Positions 26,559 through 33,367 of a stretch of 64,000 nucleotides of DNA are shown in pieces. The notes beneath the pieces are model-generated. The model had not been told where the DNA came from, made no database searches, and was given only the letters and a program-made list of their open reading frames with translations. The stretch spans positions 14,456-78,455 of the forward strand of contig JBALVO010000005.1 of assembly GCA_036961445.1 (NCBI GenBank), read 5' to 3'. The DNA is from JBALVO01 sp036961445 (GTDB lineage: Bacteria > Pseudomonadota > Gammaproteobacteria > Pseudomonadales > Halieaceae). Positions within the stretch are counted from its first letter, which is position 1. Each line of letters starts with the position of its first letter. The translations under genes were made by a program, and so were the position numbers.

Positions 26559-27389
26559 ATGCAACTTAAATTCACCAAAATGCACGGCGCGGGCAATGAC
26601 TTTGTAGTCATTGACCTGATTAGCCAACACTACAAGCTCCGACCCCGGGACGCACGTAAACTTGCGGATCGGCACTTTGGCGTGGGCTGCGACCAGGTTC
26701 TGGTGGTTGAGGCGCCGGAAAATCCGGACGTGGACTTTCGCTATCGAATCTATAACGCCAATGGCAACGAGGTTGAACAATGCGGCAACGGCGCCCGCTG
26801 CTTTGCCCGCTTTGTACGTGAAAAAAAACTCACCAGCAAAAGCGTCATAACAGTTGAGACCGCAGGCGGGATTATTGAGTTGCGCATGCGCAACCGCCAG
26901 GACGTGGAGGTCGATATGGGTGCGCCTGAATTTGAACCCCGGGCGGTTCCGTATAGCGCGACAGCGCGCGCCAGCAGTTACGCGCTGAGACTAAATGACA
27001 TGGAGCTGGAGATAGGCGTCGTATCCATGGGCAACCCCCATGCCGTGGTACGCGTCGACAACGTGGATGAAACAAACGTGCAACAGCTGGGCGCGGAGCT
27101 TGAAGTCCACCCTGACTTTCCTGAACAGGTGAACGCTGGCTTCATGCAAATTGTATCGGAGCGGGAAATAAGACTGCGGGTATTCGAGCGTGGAGTCGGC
27201 GAAACCCTGGCCTGTGGCACCGGTGCTTGTGCTGCTGTGGCATATGGTGTTTCGCGAGGCTGGTTAAGCGATTCCGTGACAGTTGACCTGCCTGGGGGTA
27301 AGCTTTGGATATCCTGGGCTGGCGAAGGCCAATCCGTGATAATGACCGGGCCCACTGCAGTGGTGTTCGAAGGAATGATAAGAATCTGA
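26559..27389 (+). CDS. dapF: Diaminopimelate epimerase
   Basis: Cofactor-independent epimerase interconverting LL- and meso-diaminopimelate, needed for lysine and peptidoglycan. The 276-residue protein begins MQLKFTKMHGAGNDFVVID. It carries both catalytic cysteines, in QCGNGARCFARF (~75) and LACGTGACAA (~220). It lies 36 bp after lysA in the conserved lptM-lysA-dapF order. Confidence 0.97.
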   Translation: MQLKFTKMHGAGNDFVVIDLISQHYKLRPRDARKLADRHFGVGCDQVLVVEAPENPDVDFRYRIYNANGNEVEQCGNGARCFARFVREKKLTSKSVITVETAGGIIELRMRNRQDVEVDMGAPEFEPRAVPYSATARASSYALRLNDMELEIGVVSMGNPHAVVRVDNVDETNVQQLGAELEVHPDFPEQVNAGFMQIVSEREIRLRVFERGVGETLACGTGACAAVAYGVSRGWLSDSVTVDLPGGKLWISWAGEGQSVIMTGPTAVVFEGMIRI

Positions 27390-27434
27390 AGCCGCATCAC
27401 ACGCGGCACATGCAGACCAGGGGAAACCACAATA

Positions 27435-28157
27435 ATGTCAGCCAGCAATAACAAGGCCAGTAGCGCACCGGCAAAAGCAGCACAGTCCGCAGACCTGGAA
27501 CTCAATGACGAATTAGTCCGCGAATACCTGAAGAATCACGACGACTTCCTGCAACGTAATCCCGAAATGCTGGACTACCTGCATATCTCGCACGCCTCTG
27601 GCAGTGCTGTTTCTTTGGTAGAAAAGCAGGTTGGTATACTGCGAGAGCGCAATGTCGACATGCGTCATCGCCTCAACACCCTCTCTGGCAATGCCCGTGA
27701 CAACGACAAGTTGTACGAGCGGACGAGCGCCCTGATATTGAAATTGCTGGAAGCCGATTCAATTGACACCCTTTATCGGACATTTATTGACGGCATGACC
27801 AGGAATTTTGATGTCGAGCACGCCAGCATGATTCTCTATGGCGAACCCGGCAGTTCCTCCGAATGCCGTATAGAGACCCAGGAAAGTGCGAAAATCGAGA
27901 TCGGAGCCCTGTTCCGCGGTCACAAGGCCGTGTGCGGCACCCTGCGCAAAGAAGAACTGACCTATCTGTTCCCCGATGCGGGAGAAGTGGGTTCTGCTGC
28001 TCTTATGCCATTGCTGAATGACGAGCAACTGGGTCTGATCGCCGTCGGTAGCTCAGACGGCAATCGTTATAACAGCACCATGGGGACAATGTTTCTGTCC
28101 CATATAGCCGATGTCATCGTACGGTTACTCCCCCGCCTGACCGACGGGAAAGCCTGA
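27435..28157 (+). CDS. DUF484 family protein
   Basis: A 240-residue cytoplasmic protein with the DUF484 layout. The N-terminal helical segment includes VREYLKNHDDFLQRNPEML, followed by a coiled coil (LVEKQVGILRERNVDMRHR). A GAF-like domain (~95-235) includes GLIAVGSSDGNRYNSTMGT. The family is regularly encoded between dapF and xerC in gammaproteobacteria, as here. Its function is not established. The xerC start lies 7 bp downstream. Confidence 0.92.
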   Translation: MSASNNKASSAPAKAAQSADLELNDELVREYLKNHDDFLQRNPEMLDYLHISHASGSAVSLVEKQVGILRERNVDMRHRLNTLSGNARDNDKLYERTSALILKLLEADSIDTLYRTFIDGMTRNFDVEHASMILYGEPGSSSECRIETQESAKIEIGALFRGHKAVCGTLRKEELTYLFPDAGEVGSAALMPLLNDEQLGLIAVGSSDGNRYNSTMGTMFLSHIADVIVRLLPRLTDGKA

Positions 28158-28164
28158 GATATGC

Positions 28165-29082
28165 GTGATTGACACCACTGTTGAGCAATCGACCACGCGG
28201 TTTTTGAACTACCTGCGTGACGTGCGCCAGCTATCTCCGCACACCCTGAGCAACTATCAACGCGACCTGCTTTCCCTGCAGCGCTACGCCGATGAGCAGA
28301 AAAAACACTCTGCCGACCAGCTGGTGGAAGCGGACATTCGCGCATGGGTGAGCCAACTGCACCGGCGCGGACTGGCCGGCAGCAGCATACAGCGCAGCCT
28401 GTCCGCAGCTCGTTCATTCTTCAATTACCTTGGGCGTGAACACGGGCGCCCGAGGAATCCAGCTGCCAGTGTGCAAGCGCCGCGCAAGCCGCGCAATCTG
28501 CCCAAGACTCTGGACGCCGACCAGGTAAACAAATACCTGTCCTTCGATGAGGACTCTGACATCGCACGGCGCGATCGCGCTATGGCCGAGCTGTTCTACT
28601 CCTCAGGGCTGCGCCTGGCAGAGCTGGTGGCAGTCGATATCAACGATATCGACCCGCACTCACAGTTACTTACCGTGACCGGCAAAGGCAATAAAACCCG
28701 CACCGTCCCGGTAGGCTCGATAGCACTGCAGGCCATCGCTCGCTGGCTGGAGGTGCGTCCGCAAACGGCCATAGATGACGATGGTGTAGTGGCACTGTTC
28801 ACCAGCAGCCGGGGGCAACGCATCAGCGTGCGCAACGTTCAGGCGCGGCTGAAAGTGCAGGGCCGCAAATCCGGCATGCACCAGGATGTGCACCCTCATA
28901 TGCTACGCCATTCCTTCGCCAGTCACATGCTGGAGTCCAGTGGCGATTTGCGCGCGGTGCAGGAGTTACTGGGACACGCCAATATATCCACTACCCAGAT
29001 ATACACCCATCTGGATTTCCAGCACCTGGCCAAGGTTTACGATGCCGCCCACCCCAGGGCCAAACGGCGCAAGTCGGACTAG
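28165..29082 (+). CDS. xerC: Tyrosine recombinase XerC
   Basis: Site-specific recombinase that, with XerD, resolves chromosome dimers at dif. The 305-residue protein has an N-terminal SAM-like core-binding domain (FLNYLRDVRQLSPHTLSNYQ). The catalytic set is Arg in SGLRLAELVAVD (~150), Lys in TGKGNKTRTVP, His-x-x-Arg in HMLRHSFASHML, His in LGHANISTTQ and the nucleophile Tyr in IYTHLDF (~285). The start is GTG 28165; an ATG four bases earlier is out of frame and stops after three codons. xerD is not in the window. Confidence 0.95.
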   Translation: MIDTTVEQSTTRFLNYLRDVRQLSPHTLSNYQRDLLSLQRYADEQKKHSADQLVEADIRAWVSQLHRRGLAGSSIQRSLSAARSFFNYLGREHGRPRNPAASVQAPRKPRNLPKTLDADQVNKYLSFDEDSDIARRDRAMAELFYSSGLRLAELVAVDINDIDPHSQLLTVTGKGNKTRTVPVGSIALQAIARWLEVRPQTAIDDDGVVALFTSSRGQRISVRNVQARLKVQGRKSGMHQDVHPHMLRHSFASHMLESSGDLRAVQELLGHANISTTQIYTHLDFQHLAKVYDAAHPRAKRRKSD

Positions 29083-29083
29083 C

Positions 29084-29791
29084 GTGTCAATTTCGGTAAT
29101 TACCTTCGACCTGGACAATACCCTTTGGGATGTGGAGCCAGCACTGATCAAGGCAGAGCAGGCACAACAGGACTGGCTGCGCGAATTCCGCCCGGGGGCA
29201 GTAGAGGCCTACGATCACCAGGGCCTGTGGGACTTCAAGAAATCCGTATGGAAGCGCCACCCCCACCTGTTACACCATGTCAGTCGTATGCGCATGCAGA
29301 TGCTCTATGAGCTGCAACTCGATGCCGGGTATACGGAGGAAGAAGCCAGTGCCGGGTCGCAACAGGCGTTCGCTGCTTTTTTGGCGCAGCGCCATAAGGT
29401 GGTGCTGTACGAGGAGGCGCTTGCGGTACTGGAGTTACTGGCCAGCAGCTACACACTGGGAGCCCTGACCAATGGCAACGCTGACATCTACAAGACAGAC
29501 GCCGGAGAGTACTTCGATTTTGCCTTTCTGGCGCAGGACATAGGCACCAGCAAACCACATCCGGATATGTTTCACGCCGCACTGCAGCAATCAGGCGTGG
29601 CAGCCCAAAACATTGTTCATGTGGGAGATAACCCGGAACACGATATACGCGGCGCACGCGACGTGGGCATGCGCACCGTATGGATGAACTCCCAGAAAAC
29701 AGCCTGGCCCGGTGGCCCCAGGGCGGACCGTGAAATAGAGAACCTGGTGCAGCTACCCGAGGCGATTGCCTGTATTGCAAGCGCCGGATAG
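29084..29791 (+). CDS. HAD superfamily hydrolase (YigB-like)
   Basis: HAD-IA family phosphatase of 235 residues. Motif I is ITFDLDNTLWDVEP, motif II is in ALTNGNAD, motif III is the Lys in GTSKPHPDMF and motif IV is HVGDNPEHDIRGA. E. coli YigB, encoded after xerC in the same order, is an FMN phosphatase, so a flavin or related phosphomonoester substrate is plausible but unproven. I use the GTG at 29084, one base after the xerC stop, because motif I then begins at residue ~5. The longer frame from 28886 is a shadow of xerC. Confidence 0.9.
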   Translation: MSISVITFDLDNTLWDVEPALIKAEQAQQDWLREFRPGAVEAYDHQGLWDFKKSVWKRHPHLLHHVSRMRMQMLYELQLDAGYTEEEASAGSQQAFAAFLAQRHKVVLYEEALAVLELLASSYTLGALTNGNADIYKTDAGEYFDFAFLAQDIGTSKPHPDMFHAALQQSGVAAQNIVHVGDNPEHDIRGARDVGMRTVWMNSQKTAWPGGPRADREIENLVQLPEAIACIASAG

Positions 29792-29824
29792 ATTCAGTTC
29801 AGGCGCAGCGCATACCCAGGCTCC

Positions 29825-30163
29825 CTAGATAGCGTCTTCGCCAATTTCCCCGGTGCGAATACGAATCACTTGCTCCAGAGGCGCTACAAAAATTTTGCCG
29901 TCACCAATTTTACCGGTGTTGGCAGCGCTCACGATGGCTTCGATAGTGGCTTCCACCTGATCATCACCCACTGCGATCTCCAGCTTGGACTTGGGCAAAA
30001 AATCCACCACGTATTCAGCCCCCCTGTACAACTCTGTATGGCCGCGCTGACGACCAAAGCCTTTAACCTCTGTCACAGTAATACCCTGGACACCGATGGC
30101 CGACAGCGCCGAGCGCACGTCGTCCATTTTGAATGGTTTGATAATGGCAGTAACCAGCTTCAT
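29825..30163 (-). CDS. glnK: Nitrogen regulatory protein PII, second copy
   Basis: A 112-residue PII signal protein. It binds ATP/ADP and 2-oxoglutarate, is uridylylated by GlnD and controls AmtB, NtrB and GlnE. The T-loop with the modifiable Tyr is intact (GRQRGHTELYRGAEYVVDF), as is the C-terminal GKIGDGKIFV nucleotide-binding segment. It is closely similar to the second PII gene at 31570 but differs at many positions (for example VGDDQVEATIEAI). I start at 30163 (MKLVTAIIKPFK) after GGAG; the frame extends 12 codons further. A strong terminator lies between it and amtB, so it may be transcribed separately. Confidence 0.93.
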   Translation of the reverse strand: MKLVTAIIKPFKMDDVRSALSAIGVQGITVTEVKGFGRQRGHTELYRGAEYVVDFLPKSKLEIAVGDDQVEATIEAIVSAANTGKIGDGKIFVAPLEQVIRIRTGEIGEDAI

Positions 30164-30207
30164 TTCCTTCGAACTCCATTGGTAGCGCAAGCGGGCCATT
30201 ATGAATC

Positions 30208-30233
30208 AAAAAAAAGGGGGCCGAAAGGCCCCC
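30208..30233 (-). terminator. Intrinsic terminator after amtB
   Basis: On the minus strand, GGGGGCC-tttc-GGCCCCC followed by eight T (30215-30208) is a textbook rho-independent terminator, 36 bases after the amtB stop codon. It lies between amtB and the following PII gene (start 30163). Confidence 0.9.
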
Positions 30234-30268
30234 AAAGCACGCATAGTTAAATGCGCCCGCAAACCGTA

Positions 30269-31537
30269 TTACTTGCCGCTGCCACTGGCACCGGTAAACT
30301 CAGGATAGGCCTCCATACCACACTCGGAGATATCGACACCTTCGTACTCATCTTCTTCGCTGACACGGATACCCATGACCGCTTTGAGGATGCCCCAGAC
30401 AACCAGGCTGGCAAAGAATACCCAAACGAAGATAGTGGCTGCACCGATAAGCTGGCCGCTGAATGAAGCGCCGCCATCATCTGTCAGTGGGTTGGTTAAA
30501 GGAACCAGCATCAAACCTAACAAACCAACGACACCGTGAACCGAAATCGCGCCCACCGGGTCATCGATCTTCAGCTTATCAAGCGTCACTATCGAGAACA
30601 CCACCAGAATGCCGCCCAAACCACCAAATAAGGTCGCTAGCAGGGGAGTCGGCGTAGAGGGTTCGGCAGTAATCGCTACCAGACCTGCCAGCGCACCGTT
30701 TAGTGCCATTGTCAGGTCGGCCTTGCCGAACAGGATACGCGCTACGATCAGGGCTGAAATTAATCCGCCGGCTGCCGCCGCATTGGTATTCATGAATACA
30801 ACCGCTACTGCATTGGCGTTGTCCACGCTGGCGGTGGCCAGCACAGATCCACCGTTGAAACCAAACCAACCCATCCACAAAATGAAGGTACCAAGGGTCG
30901 CCAGCGGCAAGTTCGCACCTGGAATAGCCCTGACGGAACCATCTGCACCGTATTTGCCTTTGCGTGCACCCAACATCAGTACACCAGCAAGTGCAGCTGC
31001 GGCTCCGGCCATGTGAACGATACCGGATCCAGCAAAGTCTGAGAATCCGAGGTCGCCCAAGGTATACATACCAAAGACGGGGTTGCCTCCCCAGGTCCAG
31101 GAGCCTTCCATAGGATAGATAAAGCCGGTCATGACTACAGCAAAGGCCAGAAATGCCCACAGCTTCATGCGCTCGGCTACCGCACCTGACACGATAGACA
31201 TAGCGGTGGCTACAAAGACCACCTGGAAGAAGAAGTCAGCCGAAGGTGCGTAGGTCGCTGGTTCTTCAGCCCCCGCAACACCGTCTCCAGTAATGCCAGC
31301 AAGCAGTGCATTACCCAAATCGGGATACATAATCGTGTAACCGACTATCATGAACATCGTGCAGGCTACGGCATACAAAGCAATGTTCTTTAGCAGTATC
31401 TCGGTTGTATTTTTGGAACGGACCAAACCAGCTTCGAGCATTGCGAAGCCTGCTGCCATCCACATTACCAGTGCGCCACAGATCAGGAAATAGAACGTGT
31501 CCAGGGCGTACTGTAGTTCAAATATATTGTTTTCCAT
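30269..31537 (-). CDS. amtB: Ammonium transporter AmtB
   Basis: Trimeric inner-membrane ammonium channel of 422 residues with about eleven transmembrane helices. Family landmarks are WMAAGFAMLEAGLVRSKNT near the N-terminus, GSGIVHMAGAAAALAG with a pore His, GWFGFNGGS, and the second pore His in AISVHGVVGLLGLM. PII proteins plug this channel when nitrogen is sufficient, which explains the flanking glnK genes. It is expressed with the upstream glnK (32-bp gap) and torF, and ends at a strong terminator. Confidence 0.96.
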   Translation of the reverse strand: MENNIFELQYALDTFYFLICGALVMWMAAGFAMLEAGLVRSKNTTEILLKNIALYAVACTMFMIVGYTIMYPDLGNALLAGITGDGVAGAEEPATYAPSADFFFQVVFVATAMSIVSGAVAERMKLWAFLAFAVVMTGFIYPMEGSWTWGGNPVFGMYTLGDLGFSDFAGSGIVHMAGAAAALAGVLMLGARKGKYGADGSVRAIPGANLPLATLGTFILWMGWFGFNGGSVLATASVDNANAVAVVFMNTNAAAAGGLISALIVARILFGKADLTMALNGALAGLVAITAEPSTPTPLLATLFGGLGGILVVFSIVTLDKLKIDDPVGAISVHGVVGLLGLMLVPLTNPLTDDGGASFSGQLIGAATIFVWVFFASLVVWGILKAVMGIRVSEEDEYEGVDISECGMEAYPEFTGASGSGK

Positions 31538-31569
31538 GGGAATACCTTTCTACTAACAGTCGATTTGGA

Positions 31570-31908
31570 TTAGATAGCGTCTTCGCCGGTTTCACCGGTA
31601 CGAATTCGAATCACTTGTTCCAGCGCAGACACAAACACTTTGCCGTCACCAATTTTGCCGGTATTGGCCGCCTTGGTAATGCCTTCAATAGTCTGCTCTA
31701 CCACTGCGTCGGCAACAGCCACCTCGATCTTCACCTTGGGAAGAAAATCGACAACGTATTCCGCTCCTCGGTACAGTTCGGTGTGTCCTTTCTGGCGACC
31801 AAAGCCTTTTACTTCGGTCACGGTGATGCCCTGAACGCCGATGTCGGATAGCGCTTCACGCACATCATCCAATTTAAATGGCTTAACAATGGCCGTAATT
31901 AGTTTCAT
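31570..31908 (-). CDS. glnK: Nitrogen regulatory protein PII, amtB-linked copy
   Basis: A 112-residue PII protein, 32 bp upstream of amtB in the same direction, the classical glnK-amtB pair. It begins MKLITAIVKPFKLDD. The T-loop GRQKGHTELYRGAEYVVDF has the uridylylation Tyr, and GKIGDGKVFV is present near the C-terminus. It should block AmtB at the membrane when 2-oxoglutarate is low. It follows torF by 60 bp with a strong intercistronic hairpin between them. Confidence 0.95.
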   Translation of the reverse strand: MKLITAIVKPFKLDDVREALSDIGVQGITVTEVKGFGRQKGHTELYRGAEYVVDFLPKVKIEVAVADAVVEQTIEGITKAANTGKIGDGKVFVSALEQVIRIRTGETGEDAI

Positions 31909-31925
31909 AAAATTCTCCTGATATG

Positions 31926-31951
31926 GAGTCGGCCAGGGACCTGGCCGACTC
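31926..31951 (-). repeat. Strong intercistronic hairpin between torF and glnK
   Basis: Perfect 11-bp arms GAGTCGGCCAG / CTGGCCGACTC with a 4-base loop lie between the torF stop (31969) and the glnK start (31908). No U tract follows on the minus strand, so this is not a normal terminator. It may protect the upstream porin message from 3' exonucleases and lower expression of glnK-amtB relative to torF. Confidence 0.7.
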
Positions 31952-31968
31952 AGTACTGCTAACTTCGA

Positions 31969-32748
31969 TTACATGCTTTTGCTGATGGTGAAAATGGCCT
32001 TGCCATCGCCCCAGTCATAACCAAAGGTGTCTTCTTCATCAAGGTCAGTACCGGCATAGGCCAGCGAGAAGTCAACGCTGGCCCAGTTGTAGGTGACAGA
32101 CACGGAATAATCGGTGAAGGCATCTTCATCAGACGACAGGAAACCACCGTCTTCTTCCAGCATGTTGTAACCCACGTGCAAACCTACTGAGAGGTCCTGC
32201 AACAGTGTGAAACTGTAATCAGCCGCCACGTACCAGAACTCATCAGATTCCAGGTAGTAATCATCGGAATAGTTCACTGACAAGGCGAAATCCTTCCATG
32301 AACCGGAAACATAGAATTCCTGGTAGTCAGCGTCGGTATCGTTATCGCCGGGGTAGCTGTAATAGATATAACCCACGTCAACACCGAAATCAGTATCGCC
32401 AATGGTGTTAGCCCAACCGGCGTAATAGTCCAGTTCCATGCTGCCGTTGCAGCAGCCGCCGTTCTCGCCATTGGTGTCGAAGTTCACGGTGGAACCCCAT
32501 GTGCCGACGTAAAAACCTGGTCCAAATTCAGCGTCAAATCCGCCTTGTAGGGCACCGTCCTTGTTGGACTGGGAAATTCCACGGAATTTGTAATCGCTGG
32601 TTAATGCCACGTTGGCACTGATGGTGAAGCCTTCCACCAGGGAATCGCCAGTCACAATGGCATCATCCTTTTCCTGCGCCTGGGCAAAGCCAGCTCCCGA
32701 TAACAGAGCGGCGGTTACAGCAGCGGTAAGTAATTTTTTGTTCAGCAT
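31969..32748 (-). CDS. TorF family putative porin
   Basis: A 259-residue outer-membrane protein of the TorF/TIGR02001 family, with a cleavable signal peptide (KKLLTAAVTAALLSGAGFAQAQE). A beta-barrel body follows, with the family start ISANVALTSDYKFRGISQ and strongly acidic loops. Two adjacent cysteines occur in NGGCCNGSM, in an early loop. Members occur beside nitrogen-acquisition genes, and here it is first in a torF-glnK-amtB operon behind a sigma-54 promoter. A role in outer-membrane passage of a nitrogen compound is therefore a reasonable inference. Confidence 0.88.
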   Translation of the reverse strand: MLNKKLLTAAVTAALLSGAGFAQAQEKDDAIVTGDSLVEGFTISANVALTSDYKFRGISQSNKDGALQGGFDAEFGPGFYVGTWGSTVNFDTNGENGGCCNGSMELDYYAGWANTIGDTDFGVDVGYIYYSYPGDNDTDADYQEFYVSGSWKDFALSVNYSDDYYLESDEFWYVAADYSFTLLQDLSVGLHVGYNMLEEDGGFLSSDEDAFTDYSVSVTYNWASVDFSLAYAGTDLDEEDTFGYDWGDGKAIFTISKSM

Positions 32749-32852
32749 GTTTCATAATCTCCATGGTCTAATTGCTAGGTTTCAGAAAATGCATTGCATT
32801 AACTTGCTACGGGCGCGTTATGCGAGGTTTACACTTTCTGCTGCCATGAAAT

Positions 32853-32868
32853 AGCAGAGCTCGTGCCA
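32853..32868 (-). promoter_or_regulatory. Sigma-54 (-24/-12) promoter of the torF-glnK-amtB operon
   Basis: On the minus strand TGGCACGAGCTCTGCT matches the sigma-54 consensus TGGCACG-N4-TTGCW at all positions but one. The essential GG and GC dinucleotides are at the required spacing. It points toward torF, whose start codon is 105 bases downstream. NtrC/sigma-54 control is the well-known mode of regulation of glnK-amtB, so site, direction and genes agree. Confidence 0.85.
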
Positions 32869-32966
32869 GTTATCGATTAGTGCTTACAATTCAGTAAGAT
32901 AGATAGAAAATGGCGCTCCCTTTGTAGCCTTGCGCACGCCCATACAGCAACTTCTTCGCCCCATCT

Positions 32967-32981
32967 TGGTGCGACGCACCA
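32967..32981. promoter_or_regulatory. 15-bp palindrome upstream of the sigma-54 promoter
   Basis: TGGTGCG-a-CGCACCA is a perfect inverted repeat ~100 bp upstream of the -24 element, where an activator would bind. Its half-sites (GCACCA/TGGTGC) resemble NtrC half-sites but in the opposite (everted) order to the usual TGCACC-N-GGTGCA. It is a candidate activator or operator site, not a canonical NtrC box. Confidence 0.4.
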
Positions 32982-33069
32982 CAATGAGCCATCTTCGTGA
33001 GCTGTGCCCCGAATGAGAAATACTCTAAAATCCCTCACATTCTTAGCAACCAAAAAAACGGCGGTAACC

Positions 33070-33336
33070 ATGGCATTAAAACCACCCCCACCTCCCTGGG
33101 AAGTCCTGCAACAGGTCAGCGACCTGGTCATCGGCAGCGGCATTAAAGGAGAAGTGGATAAAAGTATGCAATCTCTGGCGCAGTCTGCCCTGGCACGCCT
33201 GGATATGGTGAGCCGGGAAGAGTTCGATGCACAAGCCGACATTCTCAAACGTACGCGGGCGAAGGTGACATCACTTGAAGCCGAACTGGAAGATTTAACC
33301 AGAGAGTTAGAAGTACTTGCTAACAAAACTGAATAA
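33070..33336 (+). CDS. ubiK: Ubiquinone biosynthesis accessory factor UbiK
   Basis: An 88-residue BMFP/YqiC-type protein. The N-terminal amphipathic helix region (VLQQVSDLVIGSGIKGEVDK) is followed by SALARLDMVSREEFDAQ and a C-terminal coiled coil (SLEAELEDLTRELEVL) that trimerises in the family. UbiK helps assemble the aerobic ubiquinone synthesis complex with UbiJ. I start at 33070 (MALKPPPPPWEVLQ); the frame runs back to 33004 without homology. It precedes comM by 31 bp, a conserved pairing. Confidence 0.88.
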   Translation: MALKPPPPPWEVLQQVSDLVIGSGIKGEVDKSMQSLAQSALARLDMVSREEFDAQADILKRTRAKVTSLEAELEDLTRELEVLANKTE

Positions 33337-33367
33337 AAACAGCTAGTTATGAGCTCAAGGATGAGCG

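Larger units (their letters stand above)
32749..33069. other. 321-bp divergent regulatory region between torF and ubiK
   Basis: The spacer contains the sigma-54 promoter for torF (32853-32868) and a 15-bp palindrome (32967-32981) about 100 bp upstream of it, a distance typical for enhancer-binding proteins. The promoter of ubiK-comM should also lie here, but I see no convincing sigma-70 pair. A minus-strand open frame across the region looks non-coding. Confidence 0.6.

Noticed and set aside
30184..30198. Sigma-54-like sequence TGGCCCGCTTGCGCT upstream of the second PII gene
   Set aside because: The GG-to-GC spacing is one base short, and sigma-54 does not tolerate spacing changes well.
32967..32981. 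Canonical NtrC box
   Set aside because: The half-sites are in the opposite order to the NtrC consensus, so I list it only as a palindrome.
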